From: Mytilus edulis
Taxonomy: Eukaryota; Mollusca; Bivalvia; Mytilida; Mytilidae
Direction: 5' to 3'
Length of the DNA stretch: 64,000 nucleotides
NCBI RefSeq assembly: GCF_963676685.1
Contig: NC_092344.1
Coordinates: 43,282,589 to 43,346,588, forward strand
The notes under the pieces were generated by a model. It ran no database searches. It saw only the letters and a list, made by a program, of their open reading frames with translations, and was not told the origin of the DNA. Both the position numbers and the translations under genes were made by a program. Numbering within the stretch: position 1 is the first letter of the stretch; every line of letters begins with the position of its first letter. Shown in pieces: positions 1 to 13,200 of this stretch.

Positions 1-2131
1 AAGGGGAAAATCAAGTTATCCATGGGAACATGTCTTACAAGTTATATGTCCATCCTTCTTTGATGTGCCTCAGGAAGATTCCATGTCTGAACATTTCAAG
101 CAAGTAAGTTACATGTAACAATGGTAATTGATTATTTTGCCAATTAAGGTGGTACCTAATTAACACTACAGGGAGATAACTCTGTAAAGTCAGCTAAACG
201 TTTTAATTACGTTGTGTTGTAAAAGGAATATTAAGCTTCTCAATGATCAAAATTGGTGTTTGTCAAATTACTATATAACCAGTGTAATTTTTCTGACAAA
301 ACGGTTGGTTCAAAAAAATTTTAATTTTTATATTTTTGTCAAAGGGTCAAAGTAAATACTTTGTCAAAATGTTATGAAAATTAAACGAGCCAAATTAATT
401 TTAGTGAAAGTGTTGGGTACTACCTTAAGAAATAATGAAATCATCAAAAAATAAGCTTCAGATTGGAATCAGTTTATATAGATTAGACCATTGGTATTCC
501 CGTTTGAATTATTAATAAAACAGATTGTACTTGCTTTAAAATGTCATCAGTCTTATTTCCTGTAAATTCCCCAAATTCAACAAATTGCAAATAATCAAAA
601 AGATGTTTAAATAAGGCTTCATATAGGTTAAGGCTATCAAAATGGGGAAAATATGTAGGACTCGGAGGTGCGATGGGGACGCTGAAGTGCGATGGGGACA
701 CTGAAGTGCAATGGTCACGCTGAAGTGTGATGGTCCACGCCGAAGTACGATGGTCCTTTCGCTGAAGTGCGATGGTTTGGCTTGACGTTCAAATATTGTG
801 ACGTTTTATAATATAACGTTTTTAAAAATACAACATTGATTTGGAAGCAGGATGATATGATTTTGTAGATGAAGGTTTCATGCTCACAAAGGAAATGAAA
901 GGAAAAAGAAAAAAACGAACGATTTAAGTCCCAAACTGATTTGAGCATAACATGTCGATGTTACAAAAATATTTTTAACCATGCCAGGCAGCAAAATAAG
1001 GGGAGCAACGGGGCTGAAAGATGAATTTGGTCAGCGAATGGGTTATCCTATGTTCGGAATAATGTCGCACGGTAATGATTCAACTGAAATAAAGTATACT
1101 GATATAATTTTAAATATTGATGTTAAATTATCATTAAGTAACAAAGCTTCACGTGATTTTATGTGGACAATTTAAAAAAAAAAAAAAAATAATTGAGAGT
1201 ATTAGCAATGTTTTTGTTAATGTTGTTTAATCTCGAGATAAATCCTGATTTGTAAAAACACCGTCGCTCTAGTCTTTTTTGTTACCGTTACAGTGATTAT
1301 TGCCTGAAACAAAGTAGGCCGAAATTACCCTGACTGCTCCCTACGTGTACTTCCTAAAATAACAAATAGGAATAATTGTTGTTATCAATTTCTTAATTTT
1401 GTCATAACATAAACCCTGCTTAGTGTTACCGTATAGACATACACACTCATTTTTTTTTTGTTCAGTTCACCCTTGAGCATCTTAAATCTGACTCTATATT
1501 CCTGTGTGATAATCGGGAAATTGGCAAATTTAAAATTACATTAACAAAAATCAAAATTAAAATCTTTCGTTTGACTTGAACGGAAACTAAAAGATCTTCC
1601 AAACGCGAGGCTACATTGTAGCAGCTATTTTTGTAAAATCTAATTAATTTGATTTCATTTTACATGTTCGTAATTAAACTTTTATTTTTTACTCAATGTG
1701 ACAGGTAGACCATCGCACTATAGCGTAACCACCACCGCACTGCAGCGTAGATATCAACAAGTTAACGTCATAATGTCACCATTGCACTTCAGCGTGTGAA
1801 CCATCGCACTTCAGCGTATACCATCGCACTTCAGCGTGACCATCGCAGTTTCTGAGTACCATCGCGGTTCCGAGTCCTACAAATATATTAAATTTGACAC
1901 ATATGAGTTGGGGAAACAGTAGTTTGATGTTTGTTGTTAGTATTAAACATTTTTTTTGTATTTCAGAGGAAAGGAACTAACAAATACTTTTATGTCTTTC
2001 TAAATAGTCAAATAATCAATAACCAAATCTGGTGATATTTTTTAAGTAACATTTCATTTATTATTTTACAGCATTCTCCAGTGGCAGGATTGAGGCAGCT
2101 TAGAAAGTTGATGAAAGACTGGTCAAATTGA
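1..2131 (+). CDS. 3' end of an unrecognised spliced gene (two last coding exons)
   Basis: Two exons can be joined. Exon A (1-103) is open in the frame whose codons start at base 2 and ends CAA|GTAAGT, a consensus donor. Exon B starts after TTATTTTACAG at 2072 and runs to a TGA at 2129-2131. The join is phase 0 and gives about 53 residues: the first exon contains YPWEHVLQVICPSFFDV and EDSMSEHFKQ, and the last exon encodes HSPVAGLRQLRKLMKDW followed by SN and stop. The protein-like composition, the clean donor/acceptor pair and the kept frame support a real C-terminus. The rest of the gene lies off the left edge. I do not recognise the family. The joining intron (104-2071) is filled mostly by two mobile elements. 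Confidence 0.6.
144..428 (+). mobile_element. TTAA-flanked MITE, copy 1
   Basis: A 285-bp non-coding element starts TTAAGGTGGTACC and ends GGGTACTACCTTAA, so it has short terminal inverted repeats bounded by TTAA. A second copy lies inverted at 58660-58940 with the same internal landmarks (the stretches around 'gggagataactctgtaaag', 'aatattaagcttctcaatga' and 'gagccaaattaattttag'). TTAA target duplication is the signature of piggyBac-type transposition, so this is probably a piggyBac-mobilised MITE. No ORF is present. Confidence 0.75.
654..1881. mobile_element. Non-autonomous TIR element with arrayed subterminal motifs
   Basis: The ends are inverted copies of TGTAGGACTCGG (654-665 and 1870-1881). 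Inside each end is a run of about 17-bp motifs of the form CCATCGCACTTCAGCGT. The left end has six in inverted orientation (around 665, 681, 700, 719, 739 and 761). The right end has seven in direct orientation (around 1710, 1732, 1779, 1801, 1821, 1840 and 1859). Between them (776-1708) I see no transposase, only AT-rich sequence. Clustered subterminal motifs facing inward from both ends are typical of transposase-binding sites in DNA transposons. I could not settle the superfamily or the target duplication. Confidence 0.65.
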
Positions 2132-5100
2132 TTAAACAGGAAAGACATCTACTACCGGTGCAGATTAGATCTTTTGAAGAATCTGATTTTCAATTGTGCA
2201 TTGACTGATTTAAAAAAAAAAAATTTAGGCATAATACTTATAGTGTACAATTTACAACAAAAAAATATCTTGTACACTAACAATTTACACTTTTTTAGCT
2301 GAGAATTTATTGTACATCAGCATGTTTCAAATTTTTTTTGCGTCATTTGTGTATTTTCATACTTTAGTGCTATTTTTCAAATCATCTCAACTTCATCATA
2401 TGACTTTGTTATTTAAAAGCTCTCTAGTATTTTATTGTTTTTAGATTTTCTAATCAGGAGCAAAAATATTGCAATTTTTGCAAGTCAGGAATATTACATT
2501 TGCTTTTCATTTGTTTGGATTTTATTTTGCCATTTCCTAGTAGGGAAGGGAATTTCTGATTAGAATTTTCCTAGGAGTTCAGTATTTTTGTTATTTTTCT
2601 TTTTTGTAAGTCAGAGGCAAATTACATTTTAAATACTGCCAATCATCATCATTCATCGGATACCAATTTTTTTTGGATATAGGTAAACCACAAGTATAAA
2701 TATTGAAAGGCGTATATATTTCTAAAGGCCTGTAATAGTAAACAAACTTTTGCACATTCTCAAAATCAATTATCCACGAAATACAAGTTTGACTTTATTT
2801 TCAAAAGTTGGTACATTTGTATCCATAAAAATAAACAAATCCATGGTATGTTGAAATAATAATGTGCCATCAGCTCCATTCATCATCATGTTTACTTTTA
2901 TACCCCGATTAACCCATAGCTTACAAAATTCATTGAAGCCTGTTCCATTATTGTATAACATAAGTTAACCTATGTACATTTAAGGTCAAGGTAAATAATC
3001 AGGATTTTAATCTCTGATGAAGAAAAAAATAAGTCATGGTCGCAACCTAGGGTTTTGTAGTTAACCCTGAGTCTAACATGTCTAAATATAGAACTTTTTT
3101 GAATAACAACACATTGCTTGGATATATTGATGAAAGATGGTGTAACTTTAATACACCTTTCAAGGTCATGACTCATGAGTTAGGATTACAGGTCAAGGTC
3201 ACACAAACATAATTCTATATCTTCACAGTTTCATGTTACTTGTGAGGCACTAAAAGATTTGTGGAATATATAACCATTCATTATTTTCTTATTGGTTGTA
3301 TTTTAGATTTAGGTATAGTACTGGACAGGGTTGCAAAAGTCCAAGTGGCTGTTCTTAACTTATTAGATAAGACTGTCATTGCCCTATCACTTACTGTTGT
3401 TTTTTTTCTGTGAAAGAAATTTGCAATTTTGTAATATGTTTCATAGACATGATAAATGTCATATAAAATATACAGTAGATAATATAAGGGGGGGGAATTA
3501 AAGATTCTTATACCGTTAGTTATGGGTTATGTTTTATGTTGGGGTTAGGACTATAGCCATAGCTATGAATAGGGTTAAGGGTTGAAGTAGATGTCAAAAA
3601 CTATGGAGTAGTATTGAGTCCAATACAAAAACACTGAAGTATATAAATGATTGTATATTTTTTTTACAATTTGTGTAGAAATTTGACTGTAGGAGAAATT
3701 TACTTAAATATCTGCAATGAATTTTTGTTCTGTACTTTTCAGTAAATTATTACATTCTTACTATAATGATAATATAGAATATATGTAAGTTGTTTGCATT
3801 TAAACTTTCTCAAATTGACAGAAATAGCATTCTCTAAGATATGTTCATGATGTTAGGAGTGTTAAATTGTAATATTATCCTGTAAAACATTATAGGAATA
3901 TAAAAACTTTTTATAGGAAATTGCAGAATATTAAGCCATCCATGGCAGTATTTTTAACGTGTCTGAATACTATCTTGAAACACCCAGTTAGTGCAAAAGA
4001 TTATGTGATGTATTGTGGGGAACATATAAATTCTGATTGTATGTCCAAACCGTCCATCTGTAGTCTGTCTGTCAAGTCTTGTAAGCCCTTTCACACATAC
4101 AGTTCTTGTCAGATTTTTATTAAACTTTTATCAGAGGTTTATATTGGACAAGTTCGAAAGTCAATGCCCATCAAATATTTTTAGCAGAGGTTTGCCATGA
4201 AGAAATAAAAATTATAAGGAAAATTGGATTTTTAGTGTTCTTATATGTACAATTGGTGGTTGTTAGATTTTTATATGGAAAAGAACATTGTAAGTGCTTT
4301 CAAGCATACCTTTCCTAGAGATATTTCTGAAAAATGGAACTTAATTTTTTTGTTTAGATGTGTAAAGCGGGGGACATTTGAACTCTGTTTGATGATATAT
4401 GTAGTTTAACTAAAATCTATTGTGATACAATCTGAGAACTATAGCCTATTTTGAGCATCTATTTATGCATGTATTATAGAACAATATCTTCTTCTGTATA
4501 AGTGGATAAGTACATGTGTGCTTATTTGTCTGCTGTAAGTATCAAACTTAAACGATGCAATAAATTTATAACATCTGTGAATGTGTTCTAATTTTTTTAT
4601 TAACTAGTTGATAATTTAAGTCTGTTTGCATGGTCAATATCAATTCTAATATAAACATGAGGATTTTTAGGTTCTGTTTGAAGCTGTTGCTCATTTATAT
4701 CTGTAAGGTAATTAAATCTTGTAGTACTACAGCTTTTTTATGCCAATTTATGGGCATTATGTTTTCTGGTCTGTGTCCGTTCATTTGTCCATCTGTCTGT
4801 CCCGCTTCAGGTTAAAGTATTTGGTTAAAGTTTTTGGTCGAGGTAGTTTTTCATGAAGATGAAAAGTCCAATTACCTTGAAACTTAGTACACAGGTTCCC
4901 TATGATATGATCTTCTAATCTTCTATTTAAATGCCTAATTAGAGTTTATACCCCAATTTCCAACCCATGACGAAGGAGGGGCTTCAACCATATGTCATCA
5001 TTGAAAGGCATTGATTGCACCCATGCCCCCTTTTTTCGTGTGGAAATTTGGTTGGTTATATAGGGAATCACTGAAGCAACAACTCCCAGAATGCCACATG

Positions 5101-6079
5101 ATTCAAGTCTAAGTAGTTTATCTACGATCATTACTAACCTGTTGACACTGAGTTTTTGAGGTGCACTCAACTTCTGTTTTGATTGAATGGGATTGCCATT
5201 TTTTTTTATAAAGTCGGTGGTTTCTAGGGGTACCCCAACTTTATCTATGATTAAAACTTGCTGCTACCATATAACTAATAAGAATTCTGAAAGTGTCATT
5301 AACACCAACCATCAATCTGATTCATTATCTTGCCTTTACAATAAACACAACCCTTGTTTATTACTTTTCTTGCAGTCATGAGGGCCATTACAACTGCAAA
5401 TATGATATTTAGACCCAACTTTCAGCTTGAGAAACCAAAATGTGTATTGAGTTTGTTTTGGAGGATTCCATGTAAATTAGAAATTGTCGTAATAGATAAA
5501 CAAAGTATATATCACAAAATCACACAATAGCAAGGGAATAGTGCTTTTAATGTTGTTCTTCATCTCAAAGTCACAGTGTGGCCTTCAACACAAAACAACA
5601 AAAAGAAGTCACTCCACTACAAGTTTTAGATGGAACCTAGCACTGGTTTAAGTGGAATTCTTTTTAAAATGATTCAGATAGACTTTGTAAGATGCATCAC
5701 CACCAGATGTGGCCTGTTTGGAAAAAAGCATACTGGAAAGTAGTAAAAGATTTCCTATAGGTAGGTGTAAATATAAAACTATAAGGAATATATTTTAGTT
5801 ACAGGTATTAAGGTATCAAATAAAAGGTGTCTACGTTGAACTTATGTACACTCAGTTATATAGTCTGGTTAAGTTTTAAGGAAAAAATGTGTTGCTTAGT
5901 TATCCCACATGATAAACAACATTTGTGAGTTGAAACTTTGAAATGGGTACCTGATATATAAGCAGCATACATTGTGGTCAAACTCTTAGATTAGGCTTTG
6001 GTTTTCAGGTTTTAAGTTTGTTACTCACTTATCAAACAATTTCGTGTATGTGAACTTGTTATTACTAGTATATAATTGA
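2132..6079. other. Intergenic, AT-rich, repeat fragments only
   Basis: No gene is supported in this interval. Around 2450-2640 there is a degraded copy of a dispersed repeat (landmark 'gagttcagtatttttg') that recurs near 48800 and 55210. A short G run lies near 3490. Around 4755-4830 there is 'ctgtgtccgttcatttgtccatctgtctgtc', a motif common in bivalve repeats. The 3' UTR of the gene ending at 2131 must start here, but I cannot place its poly(A) site. Confidence 0.5.
5020..5095 (+). repeat. Dispersed repeat, family R1, copy 1
   Basis: The landmark 'ggttatatagggaatcact' is shared with 10995-11104 and 12527-12646. All three copies are on the + strand and are preceded by a C-rich/T-rich stretch ending in tttttgtg or tttttcgtg. 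This copy is the most truncated on its 3' side. Confidence 0.6.
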
Positions 6080-7141
6080 AAAACAAAGGATATAGGGAAT
6101 CCATCTATGAAACAAAATCAGTACATGAACAAACCAAACACACACAAAAAACAAAGGATATAGGGTATCCATCCATGACACAAAATCAGTACATGAACAA
6201 ACCAAACACACACAAAAAACAAAGGATATAGGGTATCCATCCATGACACAAAATCAGTACATGAACAAACCAAACACACACAAAAAACAAAGGATATAGG
6301 GAATCCATCCCTGACACAAAATCAGTACATGAACAAACCAAACACAAACAAAAAACAAAGGATATAGGGTATCCATGCATGACACAAAATCAGTACATGA
6401 ACAAACCAAACACACACAAAAAACAAAGGATATACGGTATCCATCCATGACACAAAATCAGTACATGAACAAACCAAACACAAACAAAAAACAAAAGGAT
6501 ATAGGGAATCCATCCATGACACAAAATCAGTACATGAACAAACCAAACACACACAAAAAACAAAGGATATAGGGTATCCATCTATGACACAAAATCAGTA
6601 CATGAACAAACCAAACACAAACAAAAAACAAAGGATATAGGGTATCCATGCATGACACAAAATCAGTACATGAACAAACCAAACACAAACAAAAAACAAA
6701 GGATATAGGGAATCCATCCATGACACAAAATCAGTACATGAACAAACCAAACACACACAAAAAACAAAGGATATAGGGTATCCATCCATGACACAAAATC
6801 AGTACATGAACAAACCAAACACACACAAAAAACAAAGGATATAGGGTATCCATCCATGACACAAAATCAGTACATGAACAAACCAAACACACACAAAAAA
6901 CAAAGGATATAGGGTATCCATGCATGACACAAAATCAGTACATGAACAAACCAAACACAAACAAAAAACAAAGGATATAGGGTATCCATCCATGACACAA
7001 AATCAGTACATGAATAAACCAAACACACACAAAAAACAAAGGATATAGGGTATCCATCCTTGACACAAAATCAGTACATGAACAAACCAAACACAAACAA
7101 AAAACAAAGGATATACGGTATCCATCTATGACACAAAATCA
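6080..7141. repeat. 68-bp tandem repeat array, about 15.6 copies
   Basis: The unit contains GGATATAGGGTATCCATCCA, then 'gacacaaaatcagtacatga' and 'acaaaccaaacac'. The spacing between successive 'gtacatgaac' landmarks is 68 bp (for example 6121 to 6189). Copies differ at a few positions: ggg/cgg, gaatcc/gtatcc, ccatcc/ccatgc/ccatct, cacacac/cacaaac. One copy near 6493 has an extra A. Because 68 is not a multiple of 3, three successive units cycle through all frames. The overlapping 60-76-residue reading frames on the minus strand are by-products of the repeat. Confidence 0.95.
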
Positions 7142-7258
7142 GAAGGAGGTATGATGGGTTCCACATTATCTTTAACTCATTTCTTCATGTCAAAGTCACA
7201 GTAAGGCCTTCAGAAGGAGGTATGATGGGTTCCACATTATCTTTAACTCATTTCTTCA
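7142..7258. repeat. 70-bp direct duplication next to the 68-bp array
   Basis: The stretch starting 'agaaggaggtatgatgggtt' at 7142 recurs at 7212, an offset of 70 bp, and both copies continue with 'ccacattatctttaactcat'. It directly abuts the last 68-bp unit. The intervening 'caaagtcacagtaaggcctt' resembles sequences near 5570, 22410 and 27015, so this is probably a degraded dispersed repeat. Confidence 0.8.
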
Positions 7259-9940
7259 TTTAATGGTGCAGATGCTTTTTCTCTGTACTATTTTCGTGTT
7301 GCTTTTGTTGTATTTTGGACATCGGTAAGTCTTTAGGTCTCCTATGGTTATAATAAATTCTTTGAAGTGTAACATTATGATTTTTTTCTACTTTTTTCCA
7401 AACAAGACATGCAGTTGAACTCCTTAAGACTTGCTGAATCTACACCATGAACATAGTATAATCTTCTGTCGGGTTGTGGCCATCATGGAATTCAGAATGA
7501 CACATAAACAACAAACTTTATGACTGATTCTAATATATTTCAAATTCAGATTTTTTTAAATATCTTTGTCCCCATTGATTGGACATTTAAACTAATAATA
7601 TGTTCCATTCACTATGGTGGCCATCTTGAATTTCAGATTGACACCAAGCTTATTGTGTTTAGAGGGACAGTTAAACCATCTTTCGTGCATGATAGAATAT
7701 CACTTCATTATAAGAATATTTTTTTAAGAAAAGGGTTATTTGTCAATGTTTTACAGGTGTTGCTAAGAGAGGCGTGGCATCCTTTTTTGTCCAAGCTGTT
7801 TAGGATTTGTTGCTCTTCAACTTTCGCAAGTTCAGACTGTTAAGCAACCTGAAATTAGTTTTGAAATGTCCATATAGAATCGCATAATACATTTGCCATT
7901 TGGTGTTACTCTTTCTTTTATTAACTTAGTCCATGTAACTGCATGTTGACTGTGAGCACCCCCACGAGTTGATTGACTGTTATTGAATATCTGTCACAGA
8001 TTACCATGAATATGTTTCTATTGTCGTAAACACAGTCATGTCCTCTTTTCTTGAATCATGACATCACTTGAATTATGGCATAACCTATGAGACTTATCAC
8101 CGAATTCGTACTTGCCATGCATGAGCAGAACGACTATTGCCACATGTGGAAAAGTATATTCTCTCCTTCCGGAGAATTCAAGATCATACTCGGGTCTGCT
8201 GGGGATCGTGTTCAGTGTCCTAGGCTTTTGATATATTTTTGTCCCTTTGCCTTTGGCACCGTATGCCTCTTTTTAAAATCAGATGATGAGTACAAGTGGA
8301 TTCATAACTTGATATCGTCTGTCTAACCCACCTTATCAGATTTAGACCTAGGTAGCACAACTGATTTTGATACTTTTAAATGGGATAACACCAAAACATA
8401 AAAAATGAAAAAGAAACACAAATTCAATGGGCAGAAACAATACATAAACTGACTTATACGCTACACAGAAAACCAACACAAACCCATTCGAATACAAGTT
8501 GGTGAACTATTAAGATACTTAAGAAGAGGATAGGCAGTTGTTCCCCTAGTGAAAATTTGAAATAAATGTATAATTGAATGCTGTATTTTTTTTAATTGAG
8601 ATACGAGATGAGAACACATTTGCATGTAGCCCGAAACTCTCAAAATGTTATTGTCGCTTGCTTCGGCAGAAATGAAATTGTCTCGTAGAAAGTAAGCAGT
8701 ATCAGAAAGTTGGTAAACCTCTTGGAATTCAAAGATAAAAGAGTATGTTAACTATAAAAGGTCATAAAAGGCTCCAATATATATACATTAAAAAAAAAGT
8801 GATTAACAATTCAAACGAGAAACGGCACACGGTCTGATATATTTAAAAAAAAATGATACACAGTAAGAAACAGCAACCACTGATGTACAGACTCTTGACT
8901 TTGGACATGCACAAACAGCATATGTGGCATGGTTTAACATATTTTCGGTCACTCAACTCTTAAGCCGTAACATGTACAGTGATGTAGCAGCATAACATAA
9001 GAACAAATTATATATTATATCAGGTGAAAAGGAATTGACTCTTGGTATCAATACAAAGCAAAACAAACAACCAAAAACAACTACAGTTGTAATAAAAATG
9101 TTGCTGATAAAAACTCAAACAGTCATGATTTTTTTGTAGTTTTTAGCTTTATCACGGTATTCATAATCTCACCATATGTTCCGGGAGCCATGATATACCG
9201 CCAAATTGTTGTCAAACCTTCAAGAATGACTTTGATGGAAATAAAGTCACTGGAAATTGAGCTTGGTTACCTCTTTTAGGTACGAAGCCTAGTGAAAACC
9301 AGTGACATATAAAAGGCAAATCCCCAAAATAAACATCAATAAAATAAATTAAATGTGAATAGTCTACAGTCTTGAAGAAGATAAATCATGAGTAAATTTT
9401 TGTAGCTTTTTTTTGTACTTTTAATAAGTTAATCAGGAGGGACTCATATAGCTAAGAAAAGGTCAACACGGAAGATGTTAAAACTTAAAGAAGTGTGAAA
9501 AATATTAATTTACACTCTGTTCTAAAAACGCCCCACTCGTTTCAGTAAGTATTTTAAGAGTGAAATTGGAAAATAAAATTATAAAATCAATCAGAGACAT
9601 GTATGGTATCTTTGAATCTTTATCTACTTAAATATAAAATAAATTATTGTTGCGAATATGAAAAATTAAAAAGCTGAACTGGTGTGGACATATAAGTCCC
9701 ATATAATATGTATCTGCTTTGATGTAATAGTTTAAGAAACGGCTTATATATAATCTTTTCAGTCCCGTTTTAGTTCTATGACCATTGAATTTTATTTTAA
9801 ATGAATATATAATCGATAGTTTTCATAAGTTTTGTGTTCTATCAGCCATGTATTTATATGTTTATAAAATAAATTATCGATCGAAAAATAATACACATTG
9901 TTTGTTTACATCGAACAGCTGATCGCCATAACCTCGTGGT
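7259..9940. other. Intergenic, no supported gene; one repeat fragment
   Basis: Short open frames occur (for example 7520-7843 and 8087-8326) but have no recognisable domain and no splice partners. The stretch 8880-9005 ('ttggacatgcacaaacagca', 'tgtggcatggtttaacat') is a diverged copy of the dispersed family also seen at 35375-35620 and inverted at 28005-28230 and 49935-50440. Confidence 0.5.
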
Positions 9941-10261
9941 AATATTGTCACGTGATAAATGTCAAACAAAATAATGACCTATGACCTTTGGGATTTCACG
10001 GTTCCTGAAGAAATAAAGACAATCGAAGTTCTTTACAGCAATTTTTACAATACAATTTTATGATTTAAGTAAATTGATAGATACAGTAATTGATATGAAG
10101 TGTGAATAACAAAAATAACTATCTAATACGGGCGGAGTTAAGATGACCATGTGACCTATCGTCATGCATAGATTTCCACATCCGCCATCATTGTTGTTTT
10201 TGTTTTGAGGACAGATTGCAGACGAATAAAACTTTCCTGAAAATAAGTTATATTGAACGAA
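9941..10261 (+). promoter_or_regulatory. UBE2H: Putative UBE2H promoter and 5' UTR
   Basis: This is the region immediately upstream of the UBE2H start codon. Visible candidate sites are a palindromic E-box TCACGTGA at 9948-9955, a nuclear-receptor DR1 in inverse orientation at 9975-9987 (TGACCT A TGACCT), and CCGCCATC near 10180, which resembles the core of a YY1 site (CCGCCAT) common in TATA-less housekeeping promoters. No convincing TATA box or CpG island is visible. The 5' UTR probably begins around 10180-10220, but this is inference without transcript data. Confidence 0.4.
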
Positions 10262-13200
10262 ATGTCTTCACCAAGCCCAGGAAAGAGAAGAATGGATACT
10301 GATGTTGTGAAGCTGTATCCTTAGATATTCATTGTTTCGGTCGATGTGTATATTTTTCAAGATATTTCCGCTGTATGAAGTCGCCAACAACTGGCCAGGG
10401 TTTGGTTTCGTTGAGGACATTTCATCACTTACCTTTTATAGTCATATCAATTTTGCGAACTGTTAATCAATCTTTTCTCAAAATAAAAGAATCAGTTTTA
10501 TTTTTTTAGTAGATTTATAAGGCACAATATGCTACAAAGAATTCAATAACCTGCCTTGGCATGCATTGTACACACGTTTACACAAAATGTATTTTTATGT
10601 AAACCAGGTAGGTAAACAAATATTGTTTACAAGTGCTGGGTGTGTGACTCTCAAAGTTCTTCAATTTTTGTTATCAAAGATATTAAAAACTCAATGTGTT
10701 ATAACAAGTATTATTTGTTTAAGTATACTCAAAATAGACAAAGAAAACATAAATTTGCCATTACAAGTCTGTCTTTTAAATTGTAGTCCACTTATGAGAT
10801 AAGATCTTTGATAAAAGAAAAGGAGCTTAATAATTTTATGGCTAAGATTACATTTTATAAACATAATTTAATTTTTTGTTTTCATGTATTTAAAATAGAT
10901 GCATGACGTGCAGTTTCAGTGGTGCATGCACCAAAATGAATCTAACATGTTTATACTGGGCGGCATTATCCTTAGTATCTGCCATCAACACCACAATCCC
11001 ACCCCCCCCCTTTTTGTGAGAAAATCTTGGTTGGTTATATAGGGAATCACTGAAGCATGACTGGAGCTCCCCTTTTAAAAAGTTCTGGATCTGCCACTGA
11101 TATCTGACTTTGGAAAACACATGATGAATGAACATATCATACTGGATTAAACTTTTTTTTTTAAACTGAACCCTCCCCCTTTTTACTCAAAGTAATACTG
11201 TAAAGGAATTTGTTGTATGATTGGATATATAAATGGAGTCTAACTGGTTGAAATAGGGAAGATTTTCTTAGACTCAGTCAGTCAAAGCACTGTCTTTAGA
11301 TTCTGAGATGGAGGGTTTGATCATGCTGGTACACCATTCAATCATGACGATGATGTACATGTCTTTTTGCAATACAGTAATAGAACAACAAGCATGTACT
11401 ATGGACATATATGCAATAGTTTGCAAGGACCTGTGATCAGTTTCATAAAAAGTCTTGACCAAAGTTGATCATACACATACTGAATTGTTCATGACTTAAG
11501 ATCAATTTTAGTTGTTCTATTTTTTGTGAAACTGAATACTGGCAGTTAACTAGATTGGGCCATGAGGTATGAGCATGTCATTAGGGATGACCTGTAATTA
11601 ACTAGCAAGACGGTTTTCCAGTGGGATGCTCTAGGTTTGTCCTCTTGTGAACCTGTAAGCTGTTCGGATGAATGGAACACAGGTTGGAAAAAGTAATGAG
11701 GGATAGATTTGAACAATTGGAAATAAACATAGTTGCAGTTATAACTGAACAAAAGCTCAAAGTACTAAAAAGACTCAGACTGTTAAGAAAGTGACTTAGT
11801 CACACTCAGATGTCTTGACAGCTTAATTTTGAAGTTGATTTCCTACCCAAGCACCATGAACAGTATAGGAAGACATAGCTTTGTACACTGCTTCAAATAA
11901 AAAAGGTTAATTGTTATGGAAATCTGTATTCCAAATCACTCGGTTCTAAATGTTTCTTTGCTTATTGTATGTAAATGTCAGATATATTTTGATAAAACTG
12001 GACATCTATGTTCTTCAATACACATTCACAACTTTGAACAATGAATTTTACACAACTCTGGTGCAAGAGGTCATTGTGAAATAGCAGTGAATGGCCAATG
12101 AGATGTGAGCTTTTGCTCTGTTGTGAAGGCCTCATTGTGTATTTTTGATATATTTTGTGTCGTGATTTAGTACATCCAGAGTAGACTGCACTTTTGATCT
12201 TCCATTACTAAATAATAAAAAAATACAGAAGAAAAGGGCTCAAAATAAAGAATAGAGAATATTGTGAATAAATTTTAAAGAAAAAAATGGCTTGAAAAAT
12301 TAAAAAAACCTTCCCACGTACACTTTCCACATGTTATATCATTAATGTAAATGTACAAACTGTATTGAAGAAACCGTTGTTAACCCTTCTAGTGGCAAAT
12401 TGTTCCTTCATTCTCAAAGGACAGATGGGTGGCTGTTTAATGTTCAGTGGCAAATAGTAACATGGTGCAGCGCTACATGTATATACAGAAGTGGAGTGAG
12501 AGGGTTTTTCAATGGACCTGGGCCTACCACCCTTTTGTGGGAAAAATTTGGTTGATTATATAGGGAATCACTGAAGCATGACAGGAGCGGGCCCCCTCTC
12601 AGGCAGTCAGTGGGCCCCACTTATGAAAATTTCTGGATCAGCTACTGATGTAATATATATATATAATTTAATTTGAAAAATAGAATGTATTATAAAAGTG
12701 TTGGTTAATTTTAGAAAATAGTCCTTTTTGAAATTCCATCATGTTATTTAAATAAATTGGGGAGATTTCTGGAGAATGCTGTATAGGTAAAGTAATATAA
12801 CAGTATCCTCACTTGAAATTTCATATAAGGTCTAAGTTGTAAACAAGAATATTTGGATATTGATTTTTTTTTAATTAACTATATAATATCACATCCATAA
12901 CAATTTCTAAAAAAGCTTTTGTTTTTGCAGCACATTTTAAAATACAGCACCACATTACCATGATTGTAATAGGCCTGTGGGAAAACTTTTTTTTGGGAGG
13001 ATAAAGTGATATTATCTTTTTATTAAACAAATTTTTGTAATACACCAGTTAGAACAACAAAGTATGCATTAACCCAATTAGATTGAATTTTATGCAGTCC
13101 TTTGAGACTTTAACTTGTGTTTTTCATCGTGGATGATCAATGAAACATAATCAAACAATGATCAGGGGATTTTTTATCACTATAAAGAATTTGATAAATC

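Noticed and set aside
6186..6993. Series of 60-76-residue minus-strand proteins rich in Cys/Phe/Val
   Set aside because: They are the same 68-bp satellite read in successive frames, shifted by exactly one unit each time.
8087..8326. 79-residue + strand frame
   Set aside because: It has varied composition but no recognisable domain, no splice context and no second copy. Evidence is insufficient to call a gene.
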